DNA of 64,000 nucleotides from Spirosoma radiotolerans (lineage in GTDB: Bacteria; Bacteroidota; Bacteroidia; Cytophagales; Spirosomataceae): positions 3,472,001-3,536,000 of the forward strand of contig NZ_CP010429.1 in the NCBI RefSeq assembly GCF_000974425.1, in the 5' to 3' direction. Numbering within the stretch: the stretch's first letter is position 1; the number at the start of each line of letters is the position of its first letter. Position numbers and translations under genes: made by a program. The notes under the pieces were generated by a model. That model saw nothing but the letters and a program-made list of their open reading frames with translations, was not told where the DNA came from and made no database searches. This document shows, one piece after another, positions 53,412 to 62,504 of the stretch.

Positions 53412-54200
53412 TTATTCGGTAAGGTTTCGTGGTAAATCACTTGTGTCGAGGCCGTTATTATCTTTTAAGGCAACTCCAGTCAATTGCAGCCGGAAAGCGG
53501 CTTGAATTAAGTACATGAGCTTATCGACGGCCATTTCTGCCGATAAACCCTGTTCCCGAATGTTCGAGATACAGTTTCGGCGCTCATCTGTCAAGCCGGG
53601 CGTGGGCGCGTAGGTGATATAGGCGCCCATGCTATCGAATGAACTTAGCCCCGGACGTTCACCGATGAATATAATGGCCAGCCGAGGACGCAGAATTCCC
53701 CCAATTGCGTCGGTAATGGCCACCCGGCCCTGCTCAACCACCAGGAGTGGCGCCAGCGAATAACCCGCCTGCTGAACCCTGTTGACCAATAACTGAACCA
53801 CCGGACCGGCATTTTTCATAATTGCCGTTGCCGATAACCCATCGGCAATGATAATACTGATGTCGGCGGGCGGACTATTAAGCTGTTGAAGGTACTCAAC
53901 AGAACGGTCGTTGAGCAAGCGTCCGTAATCGGGTCGCTGCAGGTACATATCCCGATTTTCGGCCCGGCTTCGCAGGCTGTAAATGGGCAACTCAACACCG
54001 GCCAGAGACGCCTGTAAATCCGCTAAATCCAAGTGCGAATACACGGCATCTTTTGCGTGTGCATGCGCCAGTTTAAATTGAAGTGATTCGTTTAGTGGCA
54101 CCGAAACACCGGTTCTCCCAAGCGCGATCCGGGCTCTGGTATATGCCTTCAGGGACTCCCATTCGTCGGCCTGTATGCCGTTTTTTTTCGGTTCGTTCAT
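53412..54200 (-). CDS. eutC: Ethanolamine ammonia-lyase small subunit
   Basis: The 262-residue protein matches EutC: TRARIALGRTGVSVPLNESLQFKLAHAHAKDAVYSHLD near the N-terminus, DISIIIADGLSATAI in the cobalamin-binding core, and GERPGLSSFDSMGAYITYAP with ERNCISNI-like SDERRNCIS at the end. With EutB it forms the adenosylcobalamin-dependent lyase that splits ethanolamine into acetaldehyde and ammonia. The ATG at 54200 overlaps the eutB stop by four bases, indicating coupled translation. The longer frame to 54290 is within eutB and is rejected. Confidence 0.95.
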   Translation of the reverse strand: MNEPKKNGIQADEWESLKAYTRARIALGRTGVSVPLNESLQFKLAHAHAKDAVYSHLDLADLQASLAGVELPIYSLRSRAENRDMYLQRPDYGRLLNDRSVEYLQQLNSPPADISIIIADGLSATAIMKNAGPVVQLLVNRVQQAGYSLAPLLVVEQGRVAITDAIGGILRPRLAIIFIGERPGLSSFDSMGAYITYAPTPGLTDERRNCISNIREQGLSAEMAVDKLMYLIQAAFRLQLTGVALKDNNGLDTSDLPRNLTE

Positions 54201-55579
54201 GCTGGAAGAAGGGCCGCGAATAACTGTTTTTGCGCACCGCCCGCCAAGCGATTTCCCATACCATCCATTATGCCCTGCCGAAGAAGCCACTCCTCAAATT
54301 CGGGTGCTGGTCGCAGGCCGAGCACCCGGCGAAGGTACAGGGCATCATGAAAGGAGGTCGACTGGTAGTTGAGCATGATGTCGTCGGCGCCGGGAATGCC
54401 CATGATGAAGGTAATACCGGCTACGCCCAGGAGCGTCAGCAGCGTATCCATATCGTCCTGATCGGCCTGCGCGTGGTTGGTGTAGCAGATATCCATACCC
54501 ATGGGTAAGCCCATTAGTTTCCCGCAAAAGTGATCCTCAAGCCCCGCCCGAATGATCTGCTTCCCATCGAATAAGTACTCCGGGCCAATGAAGCCAACCA
54601 CAGAGTTAACCAAAAAGGGATTAAACTGCCGGGCTACGGCATAGGCCCGGACCTCACACGTTTGCTGGTCAACCTGATGATGCCCTCCCGATGAGAGCGC
54701 ACTCCCCTGCCCCGTTTCGAAATACATCAGGTTGGTGCCCATCGTACCCCGCTTCAGCGAGAGGCCCGCTTCGTGCGCTTCCTGCAGGAGCGATAAAGTG
54801 ACGCCAAAACTGGCATTCGCTTTTTCGGTACCGGCAATGGACTGAAAAATAAGGTCGACGGGTACCCGCTGTTCAATCAACTGCAAGGTGGTCGTTACAT
54901 GGCTCAGCACGCAGTTTTGGGTTGGCATATCGAACCGCTCGCGCAGATTGTCGAGCATGTACAAGAGTTGCGCCGTTGCCGCCGGGCTGTCTGTGGCGGG
55001 GTTAATCCCAATCATGGCATCGCCACTGCCATAGAGTAGTCCATCGATAATGCTGGCAGCTACCCCTTGGGCGTCGTCGGTTGGGTGATTCGGTTGCAAA
55101 CGGACGGATAAGTGCCCCGGCAAGCCCTGCGTATTTCTGAATCGGGTGACGACTTCACATTTTTTAGCCACCAGGATCAAATCCTGATTCCGCATTAGTT
55201 TCGACACGGCAGAGACCATTTCGGGCATAAGTCCGGGCGCGATCTGGCGTAACAGAACGGTGCTGGCTTCGTCGCTCAGCAGCCAGTCGCGGAGGTCACC
55301 AACGGTAAAATGGCTAATTGATGAGAAGGCCTCCTTGTCGTGTGTATCTATGATCAGGCGCGTTACCTCGTCGCTTTCGTACGGAATAACGGCCTCGTTC
55401 AGAAAGGCAGTCAACGGTACATCGGCCAGCGCGATTTGGGCCGCTACTCGCTCTTCATAGCTCTCAGCGACTAATCCCGCCAGCGCATCGCCCGAACGCA
55501 GCGGAGTTGCTTTGGCCAACAGTTCCTTCAGGTCCTGAAAGCGGTACGTAAAGCTACCAATGGTGCAAGTATAGGCCAT
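54197..55579 (-). CDS. eutB: Ethanolamine ammonia-lyase large subunit
   Basis: The 460-residue TIM-barrel catalytic subunit shows LLAKATPLRSGDALAGLVAES at the start, CEVVTRFRNTQGLPGHLSVRLQPNHP, GDAMIGINPATDSP, and GLSLKRGTMGTNLMYFETGQGSALSSGGHHQVDQQTCEVRAYA in the core. Near the end, GVAGITFIMGIPGADDIMLNYQSTSFHD is also typical. It lies between the permease gene and eutC. No microcompartment shell genes or acetaldehyde dehydrogenase are beside it, so the product must be handled by enzymes encoded elsewhere. Confidence 0.96.
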   Translation of the reverse strand: MAYTCTIGSFTYRFQDLKELLAKATPLRSGDALAGLVAESYEERVAAQIALADVPLTAFLNEAVIPYESDEVTRLIIDTHDKEAFSSISHFTVGDLRDWLLSDEASTVLLRQIAPGLMPEMVSAVSKLMRNQDLILVAKKCEVVTRFRNTQGLPGHLSVRLQPNHPTDDAQGVAASIIDGLLYGSGDAMIGINPATDSPAATAQLLYMLDNLRERFDMPTQNCVLSHVTTTLQLIEQRVPVDLIFQSIAGTEKANASFGVTLSLLQEAHEAGLSLKRGTMGTNLMYFETGQGSALSSGGHHQVDQQTCEVRAYAVARQFNPFLVNSVVGFIGPEYLFDGKQIIRAGLEDHFCGKLMGLPMGMDICYTNHAQADQDDMDTLLTLLGVAGITFIMGIPGADDIMLNYQSTSFHDALYLRRVLGLRPAPEFEEWLLRQGIMDGMGNRLAGGAQKQLFAALLPA

Positions 55580-55626
55580 TCTGCGTTTGTGATTTATCGC
55601 TTTGGGAGACTTTTCGTTGTGCTGTA

Positions 55627-56967
55627 TTACTCAGCCGGGCTCGCCATCATTTCCTGCTGCCAGACCTGTTTAACTTTTTTATACCTGCCCGATGCGTAAA
55701 ACACGCCCGTGAGAACAACCAGCCCAATAAAGAATAGAAAGCTCAACCAGCTATAAAAGTAAATCATGGCAATGAGCGTCACAACCGCCAGCAACAACGC
55801 CAGCGCCGGAAAGTAAGGATACAACGGCGCTTTGAAGGATCGCGGTAAAGCAGGCTGGGTCTGCCGAAGCCGGAACAACGACAGCATACTGATGATGTAA
55901 ACGACGACGGCCCCAATCGTGGACAAGATCACCAGCTTACTCGTATCAAACGAAAGCAGCGCGATAATGCCAAAGACAGCACCCGCCAGCAACGCCCAGA
56001 CGGGGACTTTACGGGTTTTACTGACCGAAGCCAGTCCGTGAGGCAGATAGCCGCTACGGGCCAGCGCGAAGATCTGCCGGGAATAGCTGATGATAATGCC
56101 GTGAAACGACGCAATCAGACCAAATAGGCCAACACTGGCAAAGAATTTGGTCAGTGGATTCTGTCGGCCAAGCACAATGGCAATGGCTTCGGGCATTGGG
56201 TAATCGAGGTGGTCCAGGTTCTCCCAGTTTGTAATGCCGCCCACACTGATCATGACCGTAAGAGCCAGAAATGTCAGCGTCAATACCGCTGAAATATACC
56301 CTTTGGCGATGGTATTTTTGCCATCCTTCACTTCCTCGGCCACCATCGCGATGCCTTCCAGACAAACGAACAGCCAAATGGCAAATGGCAGGGCCGCAAA
56401 AACGCCTGACCAGCCAAACGGCATTGGGTTGTGGAGAAACGTATCGAAGCGGGTGTATGGATACACGACGCCAATAAAAAGCAGCAGTTCGCCGATGGCA
56501 ATGATCGTCATCGCCAGGGAGAACCAGGCCGCTTCTTTTATGCCCAGCAAATTGATGAGCGTAAACACGACGAATGACCCAATGGAACACCAGACAACCG
56601 AAATGGCAGGATACAGAAAATGGACATAACTGCCCAGCGCCAGCGCAATGGCGGGTGTGGCAAACAAAAACTCGATCAGGGTGGCATACCCGGCCACTAA
56701 CGCCCCCAGAGGTCCAAAGGCTTGCAGGGCGTAGGCAAACGGCCCACCCGCATTCGGAATGGCCGTTGTGAGTTCGGTGAAGCTAAAAATAAACGTAAAA
56801 TAAAGCAGGGTAATAAACAAGGTAGCCAGCAACAGTCCTACGGTTCCAGCGACTCCCCAACCATAATTCCAGCCGAAGTATTCGCCGGAAATGACTAGTC
56901 CCACGCCAATGGCCCATAAATGAATTGGTGTCAATGCCTTCTTTAATGCAGTGGATTCTGTAGCCAT
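55627..56967 (-). CDS. eat: Ethanolamine permease (APC family)
   Basis: The 446-residue protein has about twelve membrane spans and the amino acid-polyamine-organocation signature near the start (HLWAIGVGLVISGEYFGWNYGWGVAG). The later FVCLEGIAMVAEEVKDGKNTIAKGYISAVL and FHGIIISYSRQIFALARSGYLPHGLASVSKTRKVPVWAL blocks are typical of ethanolamine/GABA-type APC permeases. Its position directly upstream of eutB, 47 bases away in the same direction, supports ethanolamine as substrate. The fumC terminator at 57029-57065 isolates its promoter region. Confidence 0.92.
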   Translation of the reverse strand: MATESTALKKALTPIHLWAIGVGLVISGEYFGWNYGWGVAGTVGLLLATLFITLLYFTFIFSFTELTTAIPNAGGPFAYALQAFGPLGALVAGYATLIEFLFATPAIALALGSYVHFLYPAISVVWCSIGSFVVFTLINLLGIKEAAWFSLAMTIIAIGELLLFIGVVYPYTRFDTFLHNPMPFGWSGVFAALPFAIWLFVCLEGIAMVAEEVKDGKNTIAKGYISAVLTLTFLALTVMISVGGITNWENLDHLDYPMPEAIAIVLGRQNPLTKFFASVGLFGLIASFHGIIISYSRQIFALARSGYLPHGLASVSKTRKVPVWALLAGAVFGIIALLSFDTSKLVILSTIGAVVVYIISMLSLFRLRQTQPALPRSFKAPLYPYFPALALLLAVVTLIAMIYFYSWLSFLFFIGLVVLTGVFYASGRYKKVKQVWQQEMMASPAE

Positions 56968-57028
56968 CGAGGTTGCGCGTCGTAGTTGACTGGTAATCAG
57001 AAAAGGTCAATCCTCTAAAAGTAAAGAC

Positions 57029-57065
57029 AAAAAGCGATCAGCCAATAAATAGCCGATCGCTTTTT
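57029..57065 (-). terminator. Terminator after fumC
   Basis: AAAAAGCGATC and GATCGCTTTTT are perfect 11-bp arms with a 15-base loop, just downstream of the fumC stop on the minus strand. Confidence 0.8.
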
Positions 57066-57095
57066 GAAACTGATCTCCGACTGTATTATACAGCG

Positions 57096-58496
57096 TTACT
57101 CAATCTTCCCTACCATATCTTCCGGCTTTACCCACTCATTGAACTCCTCTTCCGTCAGGTAGCCAAGTTTGAGGGCCGTTTCTTTCAGGGTAGACCCGTT
57201 TTTGTGGGCCGTCTGAGCAATTTCAGCAGCTTTATAATAGCCGATCTTCGTATTTAGAGCGGTTACCAGCATCAGCGACGAATCGACGTGTTTTTTGATG
57301 TTCGCTTCGATGGGCTCAATGCCTTCAGCACACTTGTCGTTGAACGATACGCACACGTCGCCGATCAGCCGGGCCGAATGCAGGAAGTTGAAGATCATGA
57401 CCGGCTTGAACACGTTCAGTTCGAAATGACCGCTCATACCGCCAATGTTAATGGCCACGTCGTTGCCCATTACCTGCGCGGCCACCATTGTCATGGCTTC
57501 GCTTTGGGTAGGGTTCACCTTACCCGGCATGATCGACGACCCCGGTTCATTGTCGGGAATGTGCAGTTCGCCGATACCCGCGCGCGGGCCGCTCGACAGC
57601 ATGCGAATGTCATTACCAATTTTCATGAGGCTGGCGGCTACGGTTTTCAGCGCACCGTGAGCTTCCACAATGGCATCGTGAGCAGCCAGTGCTTCAAACT
57701 TATTTTCGGCCGTGATGAAGGGCAAACCCGTAACGCTGGCAATGTGCTTAGCCACGTTCTCAGAGTAATTCGGGGGCGTGTTGATGCCGGTTCCCACTGC
57801 GGTGCCACCCAGGGCCAGTTCGCTCAGGTGAGCCAGCGAATTGTTAATGGCGCGCAGACCATGATCGAGTTGCGAAACATAGCCCGAAAGCTCCTGCCCT
57901 ACCGTTAGTGGCGTCGCATCCATGAAGTGCGTCCGACCGATTTTGACGATGTGCATGAACTGTTTCGACTTGGCAGCCAGCGTGTCGCGCAGTTTGGTGA
58001 TGCCCGGAATCGTCACGTCGACCAGAATTTTATAGGCAGCAATGTGCATCGCCGTCGGAAACGTATCGTTCGATGACTGCGACTTGTTTACATCATCATT
58101 CGGGTGCAGAAACTTTTTCTCGTCGGCGAGTTGTCCACCATGCAGAACGTGCCCGCGATAGGCAATCACTTCGTTGACGTTCATGTTCGACTGCGTACCG
58201 GAACCGGTTTGCCACACGACGAGGGGAAATTGATCGTCCAGCTTTCCGTCCAGAATTTCGTCGCAGGCCTGCCCGATCAGGTCGCTCTTTTCCTGCGTCA
58301 ATGTACCCGCGTCGAGGTTGGTCAGGGCGGCTGCTTTTTTCAGATAGGCAAACGCCCGGATAATTTCGCGGGGCATTTTATTGATGTCCTGAGCAATTTT
58401 AAAGTTCTCGATCGAGCGCTGGGTCTGGGCGCCCCAATAAACATTGGCCGGCACCTGTACCTGGCCCATCGTGTCTTTTTCGATACGGTATTCCAT
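57096..58496 (-). CDS. fumC: Class II fumarate hydratase
   Basis: The 466-residue enzyme reversibly hydrates fumarate to malate in the TCA cycle. It lacks an iron-sulfur cluster. Clear blocks are [73 protein letters not shown] and the fumarase/aspartase signature [16 protein letters not shown]. The catalytic serine and histidine regions look intact. The ATG at 58496 starts [28 protein letters not shown], the normal N-terminus. A palindromic repeat and a promoter element lie upstream. Confidence 0.97.
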   Translation of the reverse strand: MEYRIEKDTMGQVQVPANVYWGAQTQRSIENFKIAQDINKMPREIIRAFAYLKKAAALTNLDAGTLTQEKSDLIGQACDEILDGKLDDQFPLVVWQTGSGTQSNMNVNEVIAYRGHVLHGGQLADEKKFLHPNDDVNKSQSSNDTFPTAMHIAAYKILVDVTIPGITKLRDTLAAKSKQFMHIVKIGRTHFMDATPLTVGQELSGYVSQLDHGLRAINNSLAHLSELALGGTAVGTGINTPPNYSENVAKHIASVTGLPFITAENKFEALAAHDAIVEAHGALKTVAASLMKIGNDIRMLSSGPRAGIGELHIPDNEPGSSIMPGKVNPTQSEAMTMVAAQVMGNDVAINIGGMSGHFELNVFKPVMIFNFLHSARLIGDVCVSFNDKCAEGIEPIEANIKKHVDSSLMLVTALNTKIGYYKAAEIAQTAHKNGSTLKETALKLGYLTEEEFNEWVKPEDMVGKIE

Positions 58497-58519
58497 GAAT
58501 AAAGAGTAAAAGAGTGTGA

Positions 58520-58581
58520 GAGTGAACGAGCGATTTAGATAGACGATGGGTTTCGCTCAGTCAATTTTCGCTCGTTCACTC
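58520..58581. repeat. Intergenic inverted repeat upstream of fumC
   Basis: GAGTGAACGAGCGA (58520-58533) and TCGCTCGTTCACTC (58568-58581) are perfect 14-bp arms around 34 bases. The word TCGTTC with its flanks is close to the repeat at 8946-8983. It lies in the fumC leader. Confidence 0.7.
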
Positions 58582-58594
58582 GGTAATAGGACTG

Positions 58595-58602
58595 CAAAGG
58601 TA
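58595..58602 (-). promoter_or_regulatory. -7 promoter element for fumC
   Basis: The minus strand reads TACCTTTG about 100 bases before the fumC ATG. The leader would carry the inverted repeat at 58520-58581. Confidence 0.5.
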
Positions 58603-58701
58603 GAACTGAAAAACAATTCTCGCCTATCGTTTTGGGTTGAACTGAATTCTTACCTTTAGCCTACTGTTATCATTTAACAGGAATAAAACTATCAAATTAC
58701 T

Positions 58702-59142
58702 ATGCAAGTATCCATTCCTCAAATAATGACTGCTCTGGGGGGAGAATCAGTTGTAAAGCGACATGTAGAAAACACGTTTGACTTAATTGACTTGGTCAAT
58801 GAAGGCTTGCCAATGCAATCAGTCAAGTTTTTACAAGACAGGCTTGGCTTTTCGAACCGTACAATGAGCCATTTATTAGCCATTTCTGAAAGTACCTATC
58901 AGCGTCGAATTAGGGCCAAGTCATCTTTAACTAAAGATGAAACCGAAAAAGCTATTTCCCTCTCAGAACTCTATGCCAAAGGGATTGATATTTTCGGTAG
59001 CTCAGAAAAATTCCACTATTGGTTAGACAATCCTAACTACGCGCTGGGAAATCGAAAACCTGTCGATTTACTGGACTCAACTATTGGACGCCAAGAGGCA
59101 ATGGAAATCTTATTTCGCATCCAGTACGGTATTTATTCATAG
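58702..59142 (+). CDS. Xre/ParS/MbcA-type antitoxin
   Basis: The 146-residue protein is the antitoxin of a RES-Xre type II toxin-antitoxin pair. An N-terminal helix-turn-helix-like region (LGFSNRTMSHLLAISESTYQRRI) is followed by the C-terminal toxin-binding DUF2384 domain (EKFHYWLDNPNYALGNRKPVDLLDSTIGRQEAMEILFRIQYG). It lies three bases before the toxin gene in the same direction. A TACCTTTA at 58651-58658 is a possible promoter, which such antitoxins usually repress. Confidence 0.92.
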   Translation: MQVSIPQIMTALGGESVVKRHVENTFDLIDLVNEGLPMQSVKFLQDRLGFSNRTMSHLLAISESTYQRRIRAKSSLTKDETEKAISLSELYAKGIDIFGSSEKFHYWLDNPNYALGNRKPVDLLDSTIGRQEAMEILFRIQYGIYS

Positions 59143-59145
59143 ACC

Positions 59146-59595
59146 ATGCGATTATACCGTTTCTCGCCAACCGCTTTTGCAAACGATCTTAGCGGTACCG
59201 GTGGCCTCTACAGTGCTGGGCGATGGAATCGTAAAGGAACTAGAATTTTGTATACGTCAGACTGTGTCTCGCTCGCAAAACTTGAGCTACTGGCCAACTC
59301 GACAACATTACCGGATAACCTTATGTTAGTAACCCTTGAGGTTCCGGAGGATGCTACCTGTTTTAACGTTCCGCTAGGCACGCTCCCTACAAATTGGCGA
59401 ACAATTCCATACCGTTCCGAATTGGCTATAATCGCGGAACAATGGCAGAAAGCAATGGCCTATTGGCTATTGCAAGTCCCATCCGTTCATTCCCCAACTG
59501 AGTTCAATTATCTTCTCAATCCTCTTCACCCCGAGCACGAAACACTTAAATTGATTAGTGTTGAACCACATTCGTTTGACCCAAGGCTGAAATAA
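59146..59595 (+). CDS. RES domain toxin
   Basis: The 149-residue protein is a RES-domain toxin. Members degrade NAD+ in the cell and stop growth. Seen here are the N-terminal LYRFSPTAFANDLSGTGGLYSAGRWNRKGTRILYTSDCVSLAKLELLAN block, with its Arg-Gly/Arg-Trp-Asn active-site residues, and the C-terminal PSVHSPTEFNYLLNPLHPEHETLKL with conserved Asn and His. The toxin follows its antitoxin by three bases. Apparent completeness suggests the pair is functional. Confidence 0.92.
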   Translation: MRLYRFSPTAFANDLSGTGGLYSAGRWNRKGTRILYTSDCVSLAKLELLANSTTLPDNLMLVTLEVPEDATCFNVPLGTLPTNWRTIPYRSELAIIAEQWQKAMAYWLLQVPSVHSPTEFNYLLNPLHPEHETLKLISVEPHSFDPRLK

Positions 59596-59674
59596 GCTCA
59601 GGAGTAGTGGCCTATGCGATCTAAAATCGACTCAAAACAGTTAGTATTGACGAAAAGGCCAAAAGGACTTCAAT

Positions 59675-60091
59675 ATGCCTCCTTACAAACTACCCCAGAA
59701 AATAGCGGCTCGTCAGCACGAAATAACGGCTGATTTCCTCCATATCATTGACCGGCATCTGGCCGATATCGTCGATGGTCGCGTGCTGGATATGTACGAA
59801 ATCCGGGACATTGCCGAGGAAATGCACATTCACCCGACGCACCTCAGCAATACCATCAAACTGACAACCGGTAAGGCGCCGTGCTTCTTTTTTGAAGAAA
59901 AGATCATGATCATTGCCCGAGCGATGTTACAGGACAACCGGCGCTCCATTGCTGACATTGCCACTACACTCACTTTCGACCCGTCAAACTTTACCAAGTT
60001 CTTTAAACGGTTTCAGGGAATGACGCCCAAGCAGTATCGGGAATCGGTTTTGCAGGAAGAATGGGCAAAAACTGAACTACTCACCATTTAA
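59675..60091 (+). CDS. Short AraC-type DNA-binding protein
   Basis: The 138-residue protein consists almost only of an AraC helix-turn-helix domain (about 45-132): IRDIAEEMHIHPTHLSNTIKLTTGKAPCFFFEEKIM, then NRRSIADIATTLTFDPSNFTKFFKRFQGMTPKQYRES. There is no clear ligand-sensing N-domain, so it may act with a partner or respond to concentration only. It lies upstream of an SDR gene and a dienelactone hydrolase gene in the same direction, and may control them. Confidence 0.88.
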   Translation: MPPYKLPQKIAARQHEITADFLHIIDRHLADIVDGRVLDMYEIRDIAEEMHIHPTHLSNTIKLTTGKAPCFFFEEKIMIIARAMLQDNRRSIADIATTLTFDPSNFTKFFKRFQGMTPKQYRESVLQEEWAKTELLTI

Positions 60092-60162
60092 TCTGAAGCT
60101 GTCACCATAACCCGACGGCCTCTAAGCCGCAATTTTGTGCCATCATACTTGAACACAATACG

Positions 60163-60927
60163 ATGGCAACTGAAAACAAAATTGCATTAGTGACCGGCGG
60201 CAGCCGGGGTTTGGGCAAAAATATGGCCCTCCGTTTGGCACAAAAAGGCATTGGTGTCGTGCTGACGTATAACAGCAAACAGGAGGAAGCCCAATCAGTC
60301 GTGACTGAAATTGAGGCCCTTGGCCAAAAAGCGGTAGCCCTGCAACTCAATACCAGCGACGTCCGGAGCTTCGATGCGTTTTATGAGCAACTTAAAACCG
60401 CGCTGCAAGACACGTTCATGACAGATCGCTTCGACTTCCTGATCAATAATGCTGGTACGGCCGCGTATGCGTCGTTCGCCGATACCACCGAAGAGCAGTT
60501 TGACGAGATGGTGAACATCCACTTGAAGGGTATTTTCTTCCTGACTCAAAAAGCCCTGCCCCTACTCAACGACGGTGGCCGGATCATCAACATTTCAACA
60601 GGGCTGGCTCGCTTTGCTACGCCAGGCTATTCAGCCTACGCCAGCATGAAAGGGGGAGTCGAAGTCTTCACCCGATACCTGGCCAAAGAACTGGGCGCAC
60701 GGGGAATCGCGGCCAACGTTGTAGCGCCCGGTGCCATCGAAACCGATTTTGGCGGAGGCCATGTGCGCGACAACGCCCAGATTAACAGCCAGCTGGCCTC
60801 GGTTACGGCACTGGGCCGTGTCGGTCTGCCGGATGATATCGGTGGAGTGGTTGCGTTTTTGTGCACCGAGGAAGCCCGGTGGATCAACGCGCAACGCATT
60901 GAGGTTTCGGGCGGCATGTTTTTGTAA
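60163..60927 (+). CDS. SDR family oxidoreductase
   Basis: The 254-residue classical short-chain dehydrogenase has TGGSRGLGKNMALRLAQKG for cofactor binding, NNAG in LINNAGTAA, and the catalytic set with the serine in NISTGLA and the YxxxK in YSAYASMKGG. The C-terminal VAPGAIETDFGGGHVRDN and IGGVVAFLCTEEARWINAQRIEVSGG are typical. Substrate is unknown; the layout resembles 3-oxoacyl-ACP reductase-like or glucose-dehydrogenase-like SDRs. It follows a short AraC regulator, and a strong terminator follows it. Confidence 0.92.
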   Translation: MATENKIALVTGGSRGLGKNMALRLAQKGIGVVLTYNSKQEEAQSVVTEIEALGQKAVALQLNTSDVRSFDAFYEQLKTALQDTFMTDRFDFLINNAGTAAYASFADTTEEQFDEMVNIHLKGIFFLTQKALPLLNDGGRIINISTGLARFATPGYSAYASMKGGVEVFTRYLAKELGARGIAANVVAPGAIETDFGGGHVRDNAQINSQLASVTALGRVGLPDDIGGVVAFLCTEEARWINAQRIEVSGGMFL

Positions 60928-60983
60928 AAATCGTCTTCCGTAAAAAGTATTGGTCCGAATAAAGGCGAGCAAGCATTTGTCAG

Positions 60984-61010
60984 GGTCTGTGTCCTCACAG
61001 ACCTTTTTTT
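60984..61010 (+). terminator. Terminator after the SDR gene
   Basis: GGTCTGTG-TCCT-CACAGACC followed by seven T. The stem-loop contains the word TGTGTCCTCAC, also found at 27387 and 63738. Confidence 0.85.
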
Positions 61011-61097
61011 GTCAAGTAAGGCGTCTGGCTGGTGCACGCTTGTATTTCCGTGAACGATTCGTCAGTTTTACAGGATAAGCCCTTAACCAGATTACTC

Positions 61098-61955
61098 ATG
61101 GATCAACGAATTATCAATCTCTTTGACGAATACACGCACAAGCCGCTGAAACGAGACGATTTCCTGAAACGACTGGCGCAGCTAACAGGCAGTATGGCCA
61201 CGGCATTAACCGTTTTACCGCTTCTGGAAGTCAACTATGCGCATGCCGAAACAGTAGCCCAACAGGACGACCGGATCAAAACCGAATCGGTGACATTTCC
61301 CGGTTCGGACACGACCATGAAAGGGTACCTGGCCCGACCCGCAGCGGCTGGAAAGTACCCTTCCGTTGTAGTCATTCACGAAAATCGGGGTTTGAACCCG
61401 CATATTGAAGACATAACCCGCCGACTGGCGCTGGCCGGTTTTCTGGCCCTGGCCCCTGACGCCCTTTCGTCCTCAGGCGGCACACCAGCCGATGAAACGC
61501 AGATGCGTGAACTGTTTGGCAAACTGGATCCTCAGAAAACCCGTGAGAATTTTGAGAAAGCCCTCGATTATCTCAAAACACGTCCTGAAAGCACGGGTAA
61601 AGTAGGATGCGTAGGTTTCTGCTGGGGCGGAGCCATGGCCAATCAGCTCGCCGTTCACTATCCTGACCTGAAAGCCGCGGTTCCTTTCTATGGCCGCCAG
61701 CCCGATGCCGCCGATGTGCCCAAGATAAAAGCAGCCGTACAGCTCCATTATGGTGGTCTGGATGAGCGTATCAATGCCGGCATTCCAGCTTACGAGGAGG
61801 CCCTCAAGAAAGCAGGCGTCCCCTACGAATTGTACGTGTACGAAGGCGCTCAACATGCCTTTAACAACGATACAGCACCCACGCGTTATAATGAAGCCGC
61901 TGCCAAACTGGCCTGGGAGCGGACAACGAAATTTTTAAAAGCGAAACTGGCTTAG
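61098..61955 (+). CDS. Dienelactone hydrolase family protein
   Basis: The 285-residue alpha/beta hydrolase has an N-terminal signal-like segment (about 22-48, LTGSMATALTVLPLLEVNYAHAE), suggesting export. The DLH catalytic triad can be seen: cysteine in GCVGFCWGGAMANQLA, aspartate in GGLDERINAG and histidine in GAQHAFNND. The earlier HENRGLNPHIEDITRRLALAGF and LAPDALSSSGG blocks are typical. The frame extends to 61032, but ATG 61098 (MDQRIINLFDEYTH) is the sensible start. Enzymes of this family cleave lactones in aromatic degradation; the substrate here is unknown. Confidence 0.9.
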   Translation: MDQRIINLFDEYTHKPLKRDDFLKRLAQLTGSMATALTVLPLLEVNYAHAETVAQQDDRIKTESVTFPGSDTTMKGYLARPAAAGKYPSVVVIHENRGLNPHIEDITRRLALAGFLALAPDALSSSGGTPADETQMRELFGKLDPQKTRENFEKALDYLKTRPESTGKVGCVGFCWGGAMANQLAVHYPDLKAAVPFYGRQPDAADVPKIKAAVQLHYGGLDERINAGIPAYEEALKKAGVPYELYVYEGAQHAFNNDTAPTRYNEAAAKLAWERTTKFLKAKLA

Positions 61956-62308
61956 TACTTCTGCAGCCACTCCATAAGAACCAAGTACAATTCGGTAGGC
62001 ACCTGTCTTATCTATCAGTTGCCTCTTCAGCTTCTGTGTGCTGATTGACCACTGATCAGGAAAAGTGTAGGTAGCTACAAATTGAATAGCGAGCCGGACT
62101 TAATGACGACACCAGCCAGATAGAATTAAACAGATGAAACTTTCGGCTTAAGGTCGCTTACCCCATAATTTTTTGGCTGTATTTTCCAGAAATAATAACT
62201 AAAAAGTTGGCAATACTGGAAAAATAAAAAACTACTATGGGTTACTTTCTTTCTTGCAGCGTATTAACAACGTAGAAATCTACTAACCACTTCAATTTCA
62301 CCAACGAC
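61956..62308. other. Gap upstream of the small lipoprotein
   Basis: These 353 bases contain no supported gene. A weak inverted repeat ATTTTCCAG ... CTGGAAAAAT lies near 62182-62225. No clear promoter element is seen. Confidence 0.4.
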
Positions 62309-62503
62309 ATGGCAAAATCTGCTTTTTTCTTTCTGTCAATGATGGCTTTAGCCACGGCTTGTTCCAGCTCAAAAACAGAATCAACCACATCGACAACTGC
62401 TGTATCGGACAGCACATCCATGATGAGCGATTCAACACAAACGATGACCGACTCTACATCGACAATGACGAGCGACACAACCAAGAAAGACTCCATCAAG
62501 TAG
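62309..62503 (+). CDS. Small Ser/Thr/Asp-rich lipoprotein
   Basis: The 64-residue protein has a lipoprotein signal ending in LATAC (Cys18). The mature part is low complexity: SSSKTESTTSTTAVSDSTS and repeated DST/MTSDTT units, ending KKDSIK. Such short, disordered lipoproteins are common in Cytophagales and have no known role. The gene ends two bases before a very long bidirectional terminator. Codon composition is A/C-rich because of the repeats. Confidence 0.7.
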   Translation: MAKSAFFFLSMMALATACSSSKTESTTSTTAVSDSTSMMSDSTQTMTDSTSTMTSDTTKKDSIK

Positions 62504-62504
62504 T

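Noticed and set aside
57288-57908. 206-codon plus-strand frame
   Set aside because: It is antisense to fumC, which carries all its signature motifs.
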